Notes: generated by a model not told the origin, from the letters alone. 64,000 bases of DNA from Oscillospiraceae bacterium Marseille-Q3528 (GCA_018223385.1 JAGTTR010000013.1:45516-109515), one strand, 5' to 3'; positions 36,087 to 48,200 are shown, counted from the first letter of the stretch. Made by a program: numbers and translations.

Positions 36087-37067
36087 TTACATCTCGTTCA
36101 ATGCATTCAAGAGCATTTCCTTATATGCCTCAGCAACATTCTGAGGCCCTTCAACTTTGATTTTTCCGTTGAATCCGAACACCCAGCTGTAGAAAGTGGT
36201 GCTGGGGCATACACTGACCGTTGCTTTGAAATGTTCGTCATCCACGACTACGGTTTCAAAGTCGCTACCAAACTTATCGATAAGATACTTCATCACCGAC
36301 ACATGGCAATACAGCTGCACGGAAACCGGCTCATCGGTATCATACATACGGAATACATGTTTGCTGTAGTCTGCCAGAGTATAGCCTTCCGGAGGCATTA
36401 CCGCAATCTGGTTAAGGATCTTCGGCTGCTCCGCAATACGGTCCAGGCGGAAATTCCGCATTTCCTGGCGCTCATCACAGAAGCCGCGCATGTAATAGCA
36501 GTCGCCATCCCAGATCAATGTATACGGGCTTACTGTATATGGTTTGCCATCATTTGCAATATAACGCTGCTTTGCCACGTCAAAATCTGTGTAACGGAAG
36601 GAGATTTTCCTCTTGGTATCAATGGCATCATTGATGGCATCGACGATGTAATATCCGTTTTCATTGTCCGATTTTGTACGACCGGCAACGTAAATATGGC
36701 GGCGGAGTTTCGCAGCATTCTGTGAATTGGTCAAGGTAAGAAGCTTCGCTATCAATTCATCGCTCTTTCGCTGCGTGATGAATTTGGAAGAAGAGATAGC
36801 ATCAACCAAAACCTTGAGTTCCGGAAGCTCATAAATGTGGCCGTCATAATAATACTTGTTCTGGGTAGACTCATAGTGCTCAATATGTAGACCGCAGTCG
36901 TGAAGTATGGCAAGATCATCACTGATGGTATTCCGGGATACCTTCACCGAATAATCTTCTTTGAGGATCTTCATCAGCTCGGCGGTTGACAATGTGTGCT
37001 CGGCATCGGTATGCTGAACCAAGTGCTGATATAAATATAAGATTCTGAGTTTTGTTCCGTTTTCCAT
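36087..37067 (-). CDS. WYL-domain transcriptional regulator (HTH-WYL-WCX)
   Basis: 326 residues from ATG 37067 (AGGAAG upstream; ten more codons are open). N-terminal winged helix (LSTAELMKILKEDYSVKVSR and NTISDDLAILHDCG), a WYL domain (ISFRYTDFDVAKQ, then TVSPYTLIWDGDCYYMRGFC), and a C-terminal WCX part. Such regulators often repress phage-defence operons and respond to a nucleic-acid or nucleotide ligand. It is encoded just after the defence operon on the same strand, 92 bp past its last gene. A 9+9 inverted repeat lies in that gap, consistent with self-control separate from the main operon. Confidence 0.88.
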   Translation of the reverse strand: MENGTKLRILYLYQHLVQHTDAEHTLSTAELMKILKEDYSVKVSRNTISDDLAILHDCGLHIEHYESTQNKYYYDGHIYELPELKVLVDAISSSKFITQRKSDELIAKLLTLTNSQNAAKLRRHIYVAGRTKSDNENGYYIVDAINDAIDTKRKISFRYTDFDVAKQRYIANDGKPYTVSPYTLIWDGDCYYMRGFCDERQEMRNFRLDRIAEQPKILNQIAVMPPEGYTLADYSKHVFRMYDTDEPVSVQLYCHVSVMKYLIDKFGSDFETVVVDDEHFKATVSVCPSTTFYSWVFGFNGKIKVEGPQNVAEAYKEMLLNALNEM

Positions 37068-37105
37068 ATGTCTTCCTCGTATGCAAAACCACAACAAGAT
37101 AGTCC

Positions 37106-37141
37106 CTTACGAGAAGGGCATGTGAACATTCCTCTCGTAAG
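37106..37141. promoter_or_regulatory. Inverted-repeat operator in front of the WYL gene
   Basis: CTTACGAGA (37106-37114) and TCTCGTAAG (37133-37141) are perfect nine-base complements with 27 bp between centres. They lie in the short gap between the defence operon and the WYL gene. Confidence 0.75.
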
Positions 37142-37159
37142 ACAAATAATATGTGGTTC

Positions 37160-40100
37160 TTAGCGTCCTATCATTCGCCAAAACTCCTGTTTTTCTTCTT
37201 CGCTCAATTTGTCATACATAACAAAAACACCTTGGACTCGACTTTTATGAAGCTGAAGTTCAACATTTGCTTGTGCCGCTTTATATGCTTCTATCATTTT
37301 CTGAGAAAGATATGGCGGCAAATCTTTCGTCTTATCTAACCAATTACTACAATCAATTGCACTCATGGCACTCACTCCAGAGACCACCGGAGAAATAAAC
37401 CTCTCACCCCAAATCTTTTGTGCTTGTTCCTGATTGCAGATTTTTTGACGACACACAGTCGTTACAAGCATTTCACAATGGCCATAATCAGTCACATTCA
37501 TCGCTTCCTCAATTCGCCTTAATTCATCAATACCATCTGGCAACTGCTCGATAAATGATTCTGCCAATGAAATTTCTCTTAAACAAGTCTGAGCTAAAGA
37601 TGAATCCGCTTCATTGAGTCCATTTTGTAAAGAAGCACTTATTCTTTCACCAATCTCCTTAACCTGAGACATCGACAATGAACCAGTCAAGGATTGTACA
37701 AGTCCAGCAAAATCTTTTGAAAGCTTCTCAATTTGCAAAGTTAATCGACTAATTCCATCTGAGACCTTTTTATTTTGATCCGAGAGTAATTTTGAAGGCA
37801 TATCAGTTATATTATTGAAAAACTGCTCCCAACCTCTCATTCTTGTTAAGTTCGATGTGCATTGGTTATACCCCCATGCCGAAACATCAACAATCATGGC
37901 AACATCTCGATCAAGCTCGACTAACCGCGCTTCGTATTTTTGCTTTGCCAGCAGATTCTCTTCAACCTCGTTCGCACGGCGTTCTAGTACCTGCGCAATC
38001 TCTTCATAATTATTAGCTCGAAGTGTAGTAGCTAAATTTTTACAAACCCCCTTAAATTGGGAGAGCTGTGTGATATTACAAGAGAATGCCTGGATGGCTG
38101 CTATCGCTTTTCTCTTTAACAAATCATCCGTATTCTTTTTCAACACAGCCATTCGTTGAATATAATTCTCTCCATAGACAAACGGCAATCCTTCTACAAT
38201 TATTCCGGTTGTGTTCACAAAGCAGGAAAGAATTTTAACTAGTGCTTGTATTCCGGAATTCTTTTTTGCATCAGCAACCAGCTCCTCACCTTTATGAAGT
38301 TTCTCCCAAATTGTGTTTCTTATCCCAATACCTTCATCTAAACGAGTTGAAGCTGTTGCAACTAGTATTTGATTGTCAGGACTAGTGCCTTCCTGTACAA
38401 GTAAATCTGTTAATTTTGCTTTGTACGATTGGCATTTTTCAACCGAGGTACATGTTAAGATCTCATTACACAGTTCCTTGACCAGATCCACATTCACATG
38501 TGCATTTCTTTGCAAGCGAATTTTTGCAAATTCACTGGGTTGCAGCTTTCCTTTTTTAAAAATTATATCAGCAACATGTGAAGGTGCTAATTTTTCATCA
38601 CCAAAATAGCATAAAAGATACTTGTCCTTATATGCAATATAATAAAATGCAAATAAGGTCAGCGCATTGATATTCATACCATAGGGAGCCTTCATATATT
38701 TCCCTAAAAGTTGAATTATACCTCTCGCTTCTCCACTCAAAAGTTCATTTTCTATCTCATCAAAAACAGTCGCTACCACTACATGCAACGGCCTAGAAAA
38801 ATCACATGTATTAGTAAACACCTGCCACGAAGTAGCTGTTCCAATAGCCAAACATGCTTTGATACGATTTTTTTCATCTGTAGATAAGGCGTTATAACTC
38901 TGTACATTCATCAATGTCCTGTCGAAGAGCTTTATACAGATATTAGACAAATAACGCCTAGCTGCCGTCGGTGTTTTGCACTCAAAGCCATCAAACATAA
39001 AAGGCAGTACCTGTTTATATAACTCTTCAAACCTTGTACTGCAAAGGTTGTTTAATCTGCCTTGGTACCGAATTAGTCCATCTTCTGCAATAATGCTCCT
39101 CTCCTGTACTAATGCATTAAACTTCCGGACAACCTTTTTGGCTTGCGACTTATGCTGAGAAACTATATGTTTTTGGAAACGCTCATTGTCAGCATTTGAA
39201 AACCTATTAAGAACATTTTTTACACCTAAAGCTGTGATTATCTCTCCTTCAGAATCGTCCAGGAATGTAATAATAACCGGAGATTTAGATATTCGTAAAT
39301 CTTTGGCAAGAGAAGTTAATCGATCGATTTCGCTTTGCGTATTCTGATGGCAATAAGCAAAAATCAATAGTCCTCGATGATCCTCACCATTTGTGTTCGC
39401 ATCTAATTCACGATAACGAGAAATCAAGTAGTCATATGTTATCGCGGTCGAATCCATTAACACTTTCTTGAAACGCCACTCTAATGAAGATATGTTGTGT
39501 TGTTGTGCAAAAGAAGTCTCAACATCTGATAACAGCATAATTTCTTTTCTTATCTTATCATCACAGTCATCAATTGTTGCCGGCTTTGCCATCGCACGGT
39601 ATCTGTTAAACACACGTTTAAACTCATTAAAGCCGTTGGCCTCTGCTATCAGATCAAAAGAATTTGAATTTTCGTCATACGCAATCACACCGTGAAGATT
39701 TTCAAGATTCCTAATTGCTGCTGATAACTCCTCATCCTTCAGATTTGAACAATAGCGCAAAGCCGTAGTAGCATCGTCCCGATTAGAGAATGAAAAACGA
39801 CCAATATTTACAATAAGAATAGCTTTCAAAACATTAAGTTCATTTAGGCTAAGCTTATCACCTATCTTCACCATGATATCTCGATAGAGCATACAATATT
39901 GACTCTGAACCAGCCCTTTTTCCTCGGAGTTCAGCATTTCATTATATATGCTCGAATCGATTATATTCACGGGATATACATATGGTAACCAGGTTTCTTC
40001 AATCACATCATTGGAAATACGCTCAATCATTTCTGCCGCAAAAGTGATAGCAGAACGTTGTTGCATCCAATTATTCATGTTTGAAAGGAGCCATACTGTA

Positions 40101-41374
40101 ATAGGATGCAATGGATAACACCCCTTCAAGATTACAGTTTTATACAACAGGCTATTGGTCCATACGCCCTTTTTTATTGTAGAACGGTCCCAACGATTAA
40201 TAGCTGAGGCCATATTAGAATGAAAATGCTCGTATTTGGTCAATGCATTTCCCACTATTCGCGCATGCGCCTTTTCATCAACTTTTTGGAGAAGATTGGC
40301 TAGTATGGTCTCAAAATTAGAGGAAAGAAACAGGTTTTCACTTGCCTTATATCTTCCAACATAACGAATAATATTAGATGTTTTTTCTATTCTTGCAAGA
40401 TAAGCATCCAGCTCGCTTTGAACAAATCCGACGAAGATTATGCCTCCACTTGCTGTCTGAACAGCCTCAAAAATCTGTTGGAGCGCGGCTTCGCCTGCTA
40501 CAGCAGGATTTGCTGCAGCATATTCGATATAACGGCCAAACTCATCAAACAAAACAAGAATCTTATTAAACGGCTTATTGTCACCACACAAATTACGAGA
40601 TAATTCCGTTAATATATCGCCAGCAGATAACCCTCGGTCCCAACTAATAACATCTCCGGTAATTTCTGTGTAAATATCATTTACAATTTCGAGAGTGTCG
40701 CTTCTTGATTCTATGGTTTCTGTAATATAATCTTTTAATCGTAATGCTTTAAAAGAGATGCCATGACGTAATGCTGCTGACTCAAACTGTTTCTCGCACA
40801 TAGCAAATGTTTTTTCAACAAACTGCTTAGCGATATCATATGACTTTGTGAGTCCTTTAAGTACACTATCATCCATACCATTTTGATAGAGTGCCAAACG
40901 CACACATCTAAGGACTTCTGCATCCAAATTGAAGTTATTCATTCCATTCAGGACAATAACTAAGTTCTTTTTTTTGTTCGCAGAAACAATCTTTTCTGCG
41001 ATCTCCTTATCTGCCAACGCAATTTTTTCTTCTACAATCTCAATTAATTCTTTGTCCGCAGAAAACAACGCAGCTAAGCTAACTGCCAAATGTGATTTAC
41101 CAGCACCATAACCAGCTATAGTCATTACAAAGCTATTTGACGGATGAGCCGATTCAAGCTTTTGAGCTATATTTAATGCAAAAGATGCGGTATCAATTAG
41201 TCTATGGCCTCCTAAATCTACGTCCTTTTCAGAAACGCCGAAATATTTGGGGCCATGAAAAACATAACTCTCTACAACACTTTTCACGCGGTTTATATCG
41301 TAAAACCACTCTGTCTGGACAGCGCCGTTAAAGCAATTCTCTTTACTAAAACGCACTAATTCATGTATTTGCAT
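37160..41374 (-). CDS. Giant P-loop ATPase, second of two BrxC-like ATPases (distal gene of the phosphorothioation operon)
   Basis: 1404 residues. Walker A is IAGYGAGKSHLAV (K93) and Walker B is KILVLFDEFGRYIEYA (about 272-287). The same two signatures in nearly the same form (GPYGRGKSH; FDEFSKFLE) occur in the 1193-residue ATPase at 52852, so the two are distant paralogues. The middle contains a region like other large defence ATPases (YPLHPITVWLLSNMNNWMQQ), and the last 300 residues are helical with coiled-coil character (about 1130-1230). The general type is that of BrxC/PglY-like and SspC-like proteins. It lies 16 bp downstream of a DUF4007-like gene, repeating the DUF4007-ATPase order of the writer module. 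Exact role unknown; DNA-dependent motor or target recognition is plausible. Confidence 0.65.
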   Translation of the reverse strand: MQIHELVRFSKENCFNGAVQTEWFYDINRVKSVVESYVFHGPKYFGVSEKDVDLGGHRLIDTASFALNIAQKLESAHPSNSFVMTIAGYGAGKSHLAVSLAALFSADKELIEIVEEKIALADKEIAEKIVSANKKKNLVIVLNGMNNFNLDAEVLRCVRLALYQNGMDDSVLKGLTKSYDIAKQFVEKTFAMCEKQFESAALRHGISFKALRLKDYITETIESRSDTLEIVNDIYTEITGDVISWDRGLSAGDILTELSRNLCGDNKPFNKILVLFDEFGRYIEYAAANPAVAGEAALQQIFEAVQTASGGIIFVGFVQSELDAYLARIEKTSNIIRYVGRYKASENLFLSSNFETILANLLQKVDEKAHARIVGNALTKYEHFHSNMASAINRWDRSTIKKGVWTNSLLYKTVILKGCYPLHPITVWLLSNMNNWMQQRSAITFAAEMIERISNDVIEETWLPYVYPVNIIDSSIYNEMLNSEEKGLVQSQYCMLYRDIMVKIGDKLSLNELNVLKAILIVNIGRFSFSNRDDATTALRYCSNLKDEELSAAIRNLENLHGVIAYDENSNSFDLIAEANGFNEFKRVFNRYRAMAKPATIDDCDDKIRKEIMLLSDVETSFAQQHNISSLEWRFKKVLMDSTAITYDYLISRYRELDANTNGEDHRGLLIFAYCHQNTQSEIDRLTSLAKDLRISKSPVIITFLDDSEGEIITALGVKNVLNRFSNADNERFQKHIVSQHKSQAKKVVRKFNALVQERSIIAEDGLIRYQGRLNNLCSTRFEELYKQVLPFMFDGFECKTPTAARRYLSNICIKLFDRTLMNVQSYNALSTDEKNRIKACLAIGTATSWQVFTNTCDFSRPLHVVVATVFDEIENELLSGEARGIIQLLGKYMKAPYGMNINALTLFAFYYIAYKDKYLLCYFGDEKLAPSHVADIIFKKGKLQPSEFAKIRLQRNAHVNVDLVKELCNEILTCTSVEKCQSYKAKLTDLLVQEGTSPDNQILVATASTRLDEGIGIRNTIWEKLHKGEELVADAKKNSGIQALVKILSCFVNTTGIIVEGLPFVYGENYIQRMAVLKKNTDDLLKRKAIAAIQAFSCNITQLSQFKGVCKNLATTLRANNYEEIAQVLERRANEVEENLLAKQKYEARLVELDRDVAMIVDVSAWGYNQCTSNLTRMRGWEQFFNNITDMPSKLLSDQNKKVSDGISRLTLQIEKLSKDFAGLVQSLTGSLSMSQVKEIGERISASLQNGLNEADSSLAQTCLREISLAESFIEQLPDGIDELRRIEEAMNVTDYGHCEMLVTTVCRQKICNQEQAQKIWGERFISPVVSGVSAMSAIDCSNWLDKTKDLPPYLSQKMIEAYKAAQANVELQLHKSRVQGVFVMYDKLSEEEKQEFWRMIGR

Positions 41375-41390
41375 GTGAGCCCTCCAAGTT

Positions 41391-42227
41391 TTATAAGAGA
41401 CGACTATATAGCTGAGTTATAAGTTCGTTAGGCGATGCCGTCTTTATTATAGTTGTCGGATACAACTGCCGATTGACTGATACAATTCCTTCTTCGCTCA
41501 TTTCGTCAAGAAGTTCATTGACAGAATCATCTGCCAAGCCAAACAATTTACCAAAAGCCAAATTATCCAACACCTCAAACATTGTGATTTCAGTCTTATC
41601 TGGCAAGATATTCTCCCAACTGTCCATCATTGCATAAGCATAAGCATATAGGAGTTCATCCCGAGCGTCCCCTTCTCTAAACGAAATACTCTTGTTTGTA
41701 TCATCAACACTCAGAAATTCTAATTCCGCAAAAAAGCCATCCATGTAACTTCTTCTGGTAACTCCGAATATTTCTTCATATGACAAATTACCATCAAACA
41801 ACCCCTTAAACTGCTCCATTATTCGTTCGGGCGAAGCTGTTTGTATAAATCCCGGATGTGCCTCAATGGTCCAGAAGGACCATTGGGGCGCTCCTTTTTC
41901 CCTCCTTGCAATGCTGTAGTGACATAACCATTTGGTCAACTGCTCATGCAAAAACGGATCTTGAGAGAACACTTCATCGCCGAGGGGAGTTAACGTCATA
42001 CTGTAAACTCCTTTTTCGCAACTATAATCAATCAAGCCCATGTATGAAGCATACTTGATATGAGGCTCAACCTTTCCTTTTTGTTTGCCTGTAGGGATTC
42101 CAGTCACCTCGCTGATTTCATATTTATCTCCAGCAAAATACCCTGCCGCGAGCTCTAATATTTTTGAGATATACCCGGCTTCTGGTTGAAAGGTTTCATG
42201 AAATTGTAGTTGAGATCGACTATACAT
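41391..42227 (-). CDS. Divergent DUF4007-like protein (second copy in the operon)
   Basis: 278 residues. The order of features follows DUF4007: an N-terminal FHETFQPEAGYISKILELA, a winged-helix-like segment in which the usual GVGxNMVxSIKYW is replaced by IPTGKQKGKVEPHIKYASYM, then LTKWLCHYSIARREKGAPQWSFW, corresponding to the WxxHY...T/SWxxFF block, and a C-terminal winged helix (VNELLDEMSEEGIVSVNRQL). Compared with the 302-residue DUF4007 protein at 56437 it is clearly diverged. It is 23 bp after dptH and 16 bp before the second ATPase, forming a pair with it. The assignment is by pattern, without alignment. In Ssp systems the DUF4007 member (SspB) is, as I recall, a nickase. Confidence 0.6.
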   Translation of the reverse strand: MYSRSQLQFHETFQPEAGYISKILELAAGYFAGDKYEISEVTGIPTGKQKGKVEPHIKYASYMGLIDYSCEKGVYSMTLTPLGDEVFSQDPFLHEQLTKWLCHYSIARREKGAPQWSFWTIEAHPGFIQTASPERIMEQFKGLFDGNLSYEEIFGVTRRSYMDGFFAELEFLSVDDTNKSISFREGDARDELLYAYAYAMMDSWENILPDKTEITMFEVLDNLAFGKLFGLADDSVNELLDEMSEEGIVSVNRQLYPTTIIKTASPNELITQLYSRLL

Positions 42228-42250
42228 TTTTGTCCTCCAAATAATAAATA

Positions 42251-45200
42251 TTAGCGTTCAGAGAAGCTACTTACGCTAACTAATGTAGGCTTTACTGCAC
42301 CAAATTGACCATTTGGACGCAGCCTATCACCTTGAACAATACACTGTCCTTTCTGGATGCCCTTGATTGTATTCAACCAATCAGCAACTTCTGATTTGCT
42401 GTCCGCAATCTGTTCAGCAATATAGCTCATTTCTTCGCCGGTTGGCTTGAAATACAGTCTTTCAGCAGCCTGTTGAAGATTTGATATTTCACCAGAATCC
42501 AATGCGCCCTTTAAGAACTGCGTTGCAAACCATGCTGACCATCCATATTTTCTTCCTTCTCGCAGAATTTTCTCTGCTGGAGACTTTTCTTTAAATGACA
42601 AGTTTTGCGCCTCATCCAACACAACAACAAAAGGCGTTTCCTTGTTTCCAAACTTGGTTAAGCTATACCAAGCATCCCACATCATGATTTCAGTAACAAC
42701 AGTCTGGAGTTCTCTATCGAGACCAGTAAGCTGTATAACCGATACTTTACCACCGCCTTGTGCCACTTCTTTCCAATTGAATTCTTTTGTTGAATCAAAC
42801 AAGTCCATGTCAAAGAACTGGGCCATTTTAGAGAGAACACTCTTAGACTGCGGTGTTCCCATCGCCTCAAGAAGCTGCCGAAGCTTAGCAAAGTCCATAT
42901 TTGTTCCATACTGATCAACGCCTTGCTTGCATGCAGCATAAATACTTGCCGCCTGTTGATCACCAAACGAATAAACATGCTTGAGAATATCAGATATTCG
43001 TCCGGCCACTGTGGTTGATTTTTCCGGAACACTGCCAAAAGGCGGTATCTCAATCATCTGCAATCTAAACGGATTAACCGGTATCCTGTTCAGAATTGCA
43101 ACTTCCTGAGTCACCTTTCCTTCGAGCTCTTCTTCAAATTCCGGTTCTAATTTGCCTGGCAAAAATCCATCCGTGTAGTCAAATACCACGCTAGAAATAT
43201 TCTGCCTTGCCAATTCTAAGATCATTGTCTGAATTGCATAGGTTTTACCCTGTCCAGACGTACCTGTGATAAGGATATGGCGATTTGCAAGTTTTTCATG
43301 GCCGAACTCCCAATATACGGGAATATTTCGCTTGTCTTTTCCAATAAGCACACGAATTTCTTCCAAAGAGTTAGTCTCCTTTTCCTCTTTATCATCAACT
43401 ACCAGTGGCTCTCCCTCGGGCACCGGCTCATTACCGCTTGTGTTACCAGAAGAATCAGCCTCTTCTCCCTTATCGTCAGAATCATCTATTGAATTGGTGG
43501 GGATATTATTCTTACATTTTTCTAGAACACTATTTCCTAGCGACAATGCATCATCATCTATGACTGAAATGATAACATTCATGCCATAGTCTTCTTTGGA
43601 TGCAAGAAAAGCTAGGATTGTATTTATTGCAACCTCCCAGGCTTCTTCTTTTGGATATCCAAAAATACCGGACGAAATCAATGGGAATGCAATACTATGG
43701 CAATTATTTTCAACGGCCAAAAGTAATGCATTGTGATAACAATCTGCTAACTGCTCCTTTTCTCCCGAGTAGCCTCCGTGCCACATAGGGCCAACGGCAT
43801 GAATAATAAACTGACAGGGTAATTTGAAACCAGAAGTAATAACTGCATTGCCTGTATTACAATGTCCAATGTCATTGCAAGCCTTTTGAAGTTCAGCATA
43901 TCCTGCGGCCTTAAAGATTGCACCACAAACCCCACCACCAGCCATAAGTCTTTCGTTAGCAGCGTTAACTATACAATCCACGCTGAGATTTGTGATGCCA
44001 GATTTTTGAATAGCTAGACTGTTTTGACACTTGGGATTGTCCTTGGTTTTTGCAACATTAACAAGCACAGCAAACCTTGTTGTATCTGCTCCGCTTTTAA
44101 TTAATTCTTCAACCGACTTTCCGAGAGAAGTAATATGGAGTGCGCCAACACTACTATTCTCTAACAGCCCCATCTTTCTAAATTCAGTAATGGCCGCATC
44201 AAATACTGTTTCATATTTCAAATGACCATTGCTAGGATATACTAGTTTTTTATCTGGTTCAGAAATATTGAAGTGATTTACAAACCACTTTAAGCACTCG
44301 CTCCTACCGTGTTCGATTCCATCAGACAAATAATGGATGAATGGGATATTAATAGCAGCCAACGAGGGAATCGTATCTCCAGTACCTGTCGCTTCGGTTG
44401 TGGTACTCTCTTCAAAATTATCATCATCTTCTTCACAACTCTCTTCAGGTGCGATGATATTATTAAAATCAAAGTGGCTTGTCCGCTCATCCTCAGGTAA
44501 AAGCATCTTTTGGATGAACATCTGGCCGCAATTATGGCAAATCAGATCTCCAACCACGATACCTTCCGCAGAAAGATTAAGCTGTATGTCGGAGCTTATT
44601 TCATATTCATTCGGCTTATCAGAGTTTTCATCCAGCCAGAATGCAAAGATATCTCCATTCCATTCAATATCGTACTCACCATTCAGAATTCCATAGATTT
44701 TGTTTCGAACAACATCATACTCCGGACTTGAATTGTCCATATTAAGAGGCGAGAAAATTATGGCTCGATACAGCTGATTCAGCCAATACCTATGCATAAC
44801 ACTGGTGGCACTAGGTCTCCAATTCATAGCCATCGTATTTATGCCTTTTTCGAGCTGCGTCTTAGCTTTTGAAATATGATTCTCGTTTTGGAATCCCATT
44901 TTACATTCAATGATTCTTACCTTAATATGCAACTTATTGCCAGTGGTAATATTTTCAGGTGTATAAGGTATTTCAATTAACATAAAATCCGGACGCTTAT
45001 TATCCTTACTCAATTCGTCATCTTCAGCAAACCAATGCTTATATGAATCCAGGCTAATAAGTGCACGTACGATATAGTCATTGTTTTTATGCGTAAGCCC
45101 TAGCATTTGCAATGTTAATACGTATGCGAGAAAACTATGAATTTCATAATCATATGGATTAAGTGCCTTCAGAATTCGGCTTCCATCCATAAACTGAGAC

Positions 45201-48200
45201 AACTCATCAACGCAAAAGTCTGCTGCCTTTTGCAATCTCTGAGTATCCCAGTTTGTGAATTTTTCAGTAATGCGCTTGCGCAGCATCTGCTTTATATCAC
45301 TTAAAATGTCCTTTCTAGCAGAAACAGTGACATTGAGTTCTCCATAAGATCCTTCCCCTGTGGTAAAACCAATTATTTTACTCTCAGTGGATTCAAGCAT
45401 ATGACGATCAATTGCTTGATCAACACATACAACCCATTTACAACACCTGTGGGCAATGTCAATTATTGTTTCTTGAACATCAGGTAATTCTAAAGTTCTA
45501 TAGACACGATAAGTTCCATTTACACTATGCGGATATCCAACAATATGGCTCGTTTGTGTATGTTGTTTTGCTGCAAAAAATTGGAACTGAGATATATTTA
45601 CCCTACGTGCTTTTCCGTGTGATGCCGGAATAGTATCCGGTGTAAATGTCATTGGGAACTTCTCATAATTAATATCAAGAGAATCATCAGCACTTAAATC
45701 AAACTGTATTCCAGAAGATTGTAATATGCCGTAGGTGAAACAAAGGTCATAGTTTTCCAAAAGTTCATTGAAACCATCCACATCTGCCTTCGACTGAACA
45801 GTGGTATTCTGAAGGTATGTATTCACATTAACGCTTTTTTCATCGCTAAAATAACTATCCAGCCACCTGCGTAAATAGGCTGCAGAGTTCTTCTTACTAT
45901 TAATGCAAATAATCTTAAGATTAATTGTGGCAGTTCTGCCATCGGAATCCAGTTTTTTTGCAATAGAATGAATTGCTGCAACTATATGCTGCATATCTGT
46001 CGGAGCAACAAACGCAACATTCAAACCATCAATTCTAGCAGGGAAGGTGCGAACATAGTCTAAAATATTACGCGAAATCACATTGGACATAGGGGTGCTT
46101 TGAAGCATCGCAGATGAATCTTCATCATCAGTAACAATTGATAATCCGGTCGCACTACTAGAAACTAGTTCATTTCCCGCACTCTGGCCATAATAAATCC
46201 CGTAATACTCCCACGTATTTTTGCATATCAAATACTCATCCGCTTTTTTCCTGATTGCATCCGCTGCCTGAGTAATTGCTGACAGCTGAATCAGATTATT
46301 ATATTTAGACACTAAGACAGTGCTAGAGCATTTTCCGGACATTTGGCTCTTAAAAATCTCTTTAAAACCTTGTCTTAAAAACAGTTGCTGAGCATCGATT
46401 TTTTCAAGCATAATTGGACTATATGCGGGCACAATCACATCGCCCATATCACAATTGCCAATTATATCCGGATTAGATGACATTGTGAAAACGTTAATTA
46501 ACAATGCCATTTTTTCTTTCTGAATATCAGTAAAGGAACCATAGCAATCGTATACTTCCTTTAAGAGAGATGTATATGACTTAACAACATTTCTTAAAAA
46601 GATTCCTGAATTAAACAAACCGTGCTGAGTGAGTGAAAGCGCAAAATTCTTGAAATCATTGCACACCAAATCAAACAGTCCTGTAATTGGGCTGCCAAAG
46701 CATGATCTTATTGCATTTTTATGCTCGTCATATAAAGCATGTCCACGGAACTGCTGAAGATGCGCATAAAACTCATCTTCACTTTCACAATCCAAATAGT
46801 CCTGCACGTTATCGCAGGTAACTATTGTCGGTAAGGCATATGTTGTTCCCTTAGAGTAGAAAACATCCGCCAAATAACTAAACGCGTTCAACCATGGGGT
46901 ATACGGGGAGAAGGCCCACCTAAACTCATATTTATGTGTGTGTTCATCATTTGTTGCGGTAGCATTAAACATCACCTTGCATGGATCGCCCCATTTACCA
47001 GTGCTTTTTATTCTATCTGCTACTGAATCATAGTTTGCGAAATCAAACGGATCGTCACAATCCGGATCATCGTATTCGAATGACAGAATTTCCCCGTCTA
47101 CATCAATCGTGAGCTCGTTAAAGAATTTCAGAATTCCTCCAGCAAAATTACAAATATTCATAAAAGAATCTTCTTTTTGATCATCTGTACAGTCAGATAA
47201 AGAGATTCTATCAACACGAACCTTTATTTTTGTTGGAAACACTTTAAACGATTCATAAAAACTATTGGCAATATCCAAAAAGCTTCTAGAATATGCTTCC
47301 ACAGGAGACCCGACATATACGGCCACCTTTTCCTTAGGGGTTACCGGGAGCTTTGTGCCTACAATCGCGTTTATGATCGCATAGTCTACTTGAAGCAGCT
47401 TACTACGATTTAGTTCCAAATCGATTCCCTGCAAGAAGTCAATTACACAAGCCTGGAATTCAGCATAATCTGCAAATACTGGTGCATCTGCCGGGAATGG
47501 AAGCGATATATCCAACCCAACATTAACAACATACTGGTCAAATTTTTTCTTGAGCTTGTTAAACGCTGAAGCTGTCGGAATATCGTCAGCTCGTTCTATA
47601 AACTTTATAGCGCTAGTAATTATTTTTGCACTCGATAAAGTACCTTTATTCAACGCGCTTACTTTAGGAACAGCTTTTCTGTCGATTACACTTGGAATCC
47701 CCCATGTAGAATTCAGTGTTTCACAAATATGTGCAACCAGTTCTTGTACTGATGAAAAATCGAATTCTGAGAGACTATCAACAAAATCACTCAGCTTAAA
47801 TATGTCTGTACTGATTTGTGAGAAAATTGTTCTATACAATGTATGTATAGCCTTCTTATAGTCCTCGTGAATGTCATTTTCTTCCATTACAGACGCAAAC
47901 CAGGTACTGTAATCTTTGCTCAGATTTGTAATGATTTCCGAAGGAGAAATCACAAAAGAAGTATCTGCCAAGCCACCTGTATCTTGTGCCAGCTCAGTTC
48001 CCATGAGCAATATTAGTACAGTGCATCCTGAAAAGCCTGCCGATTCATTACGCCACTTGGTAATTGCGTTATTAAAATCAACAAAACTATTATCCGCATA
48101 CTCGTCACTAATCGCATCGGAAAAAATTGAATTACTTCCTTTGTGAAGATAAAAAAGAGCCTGAGCCCATTCGCTCTTTCCAGCATTTTGAAATGCCACG

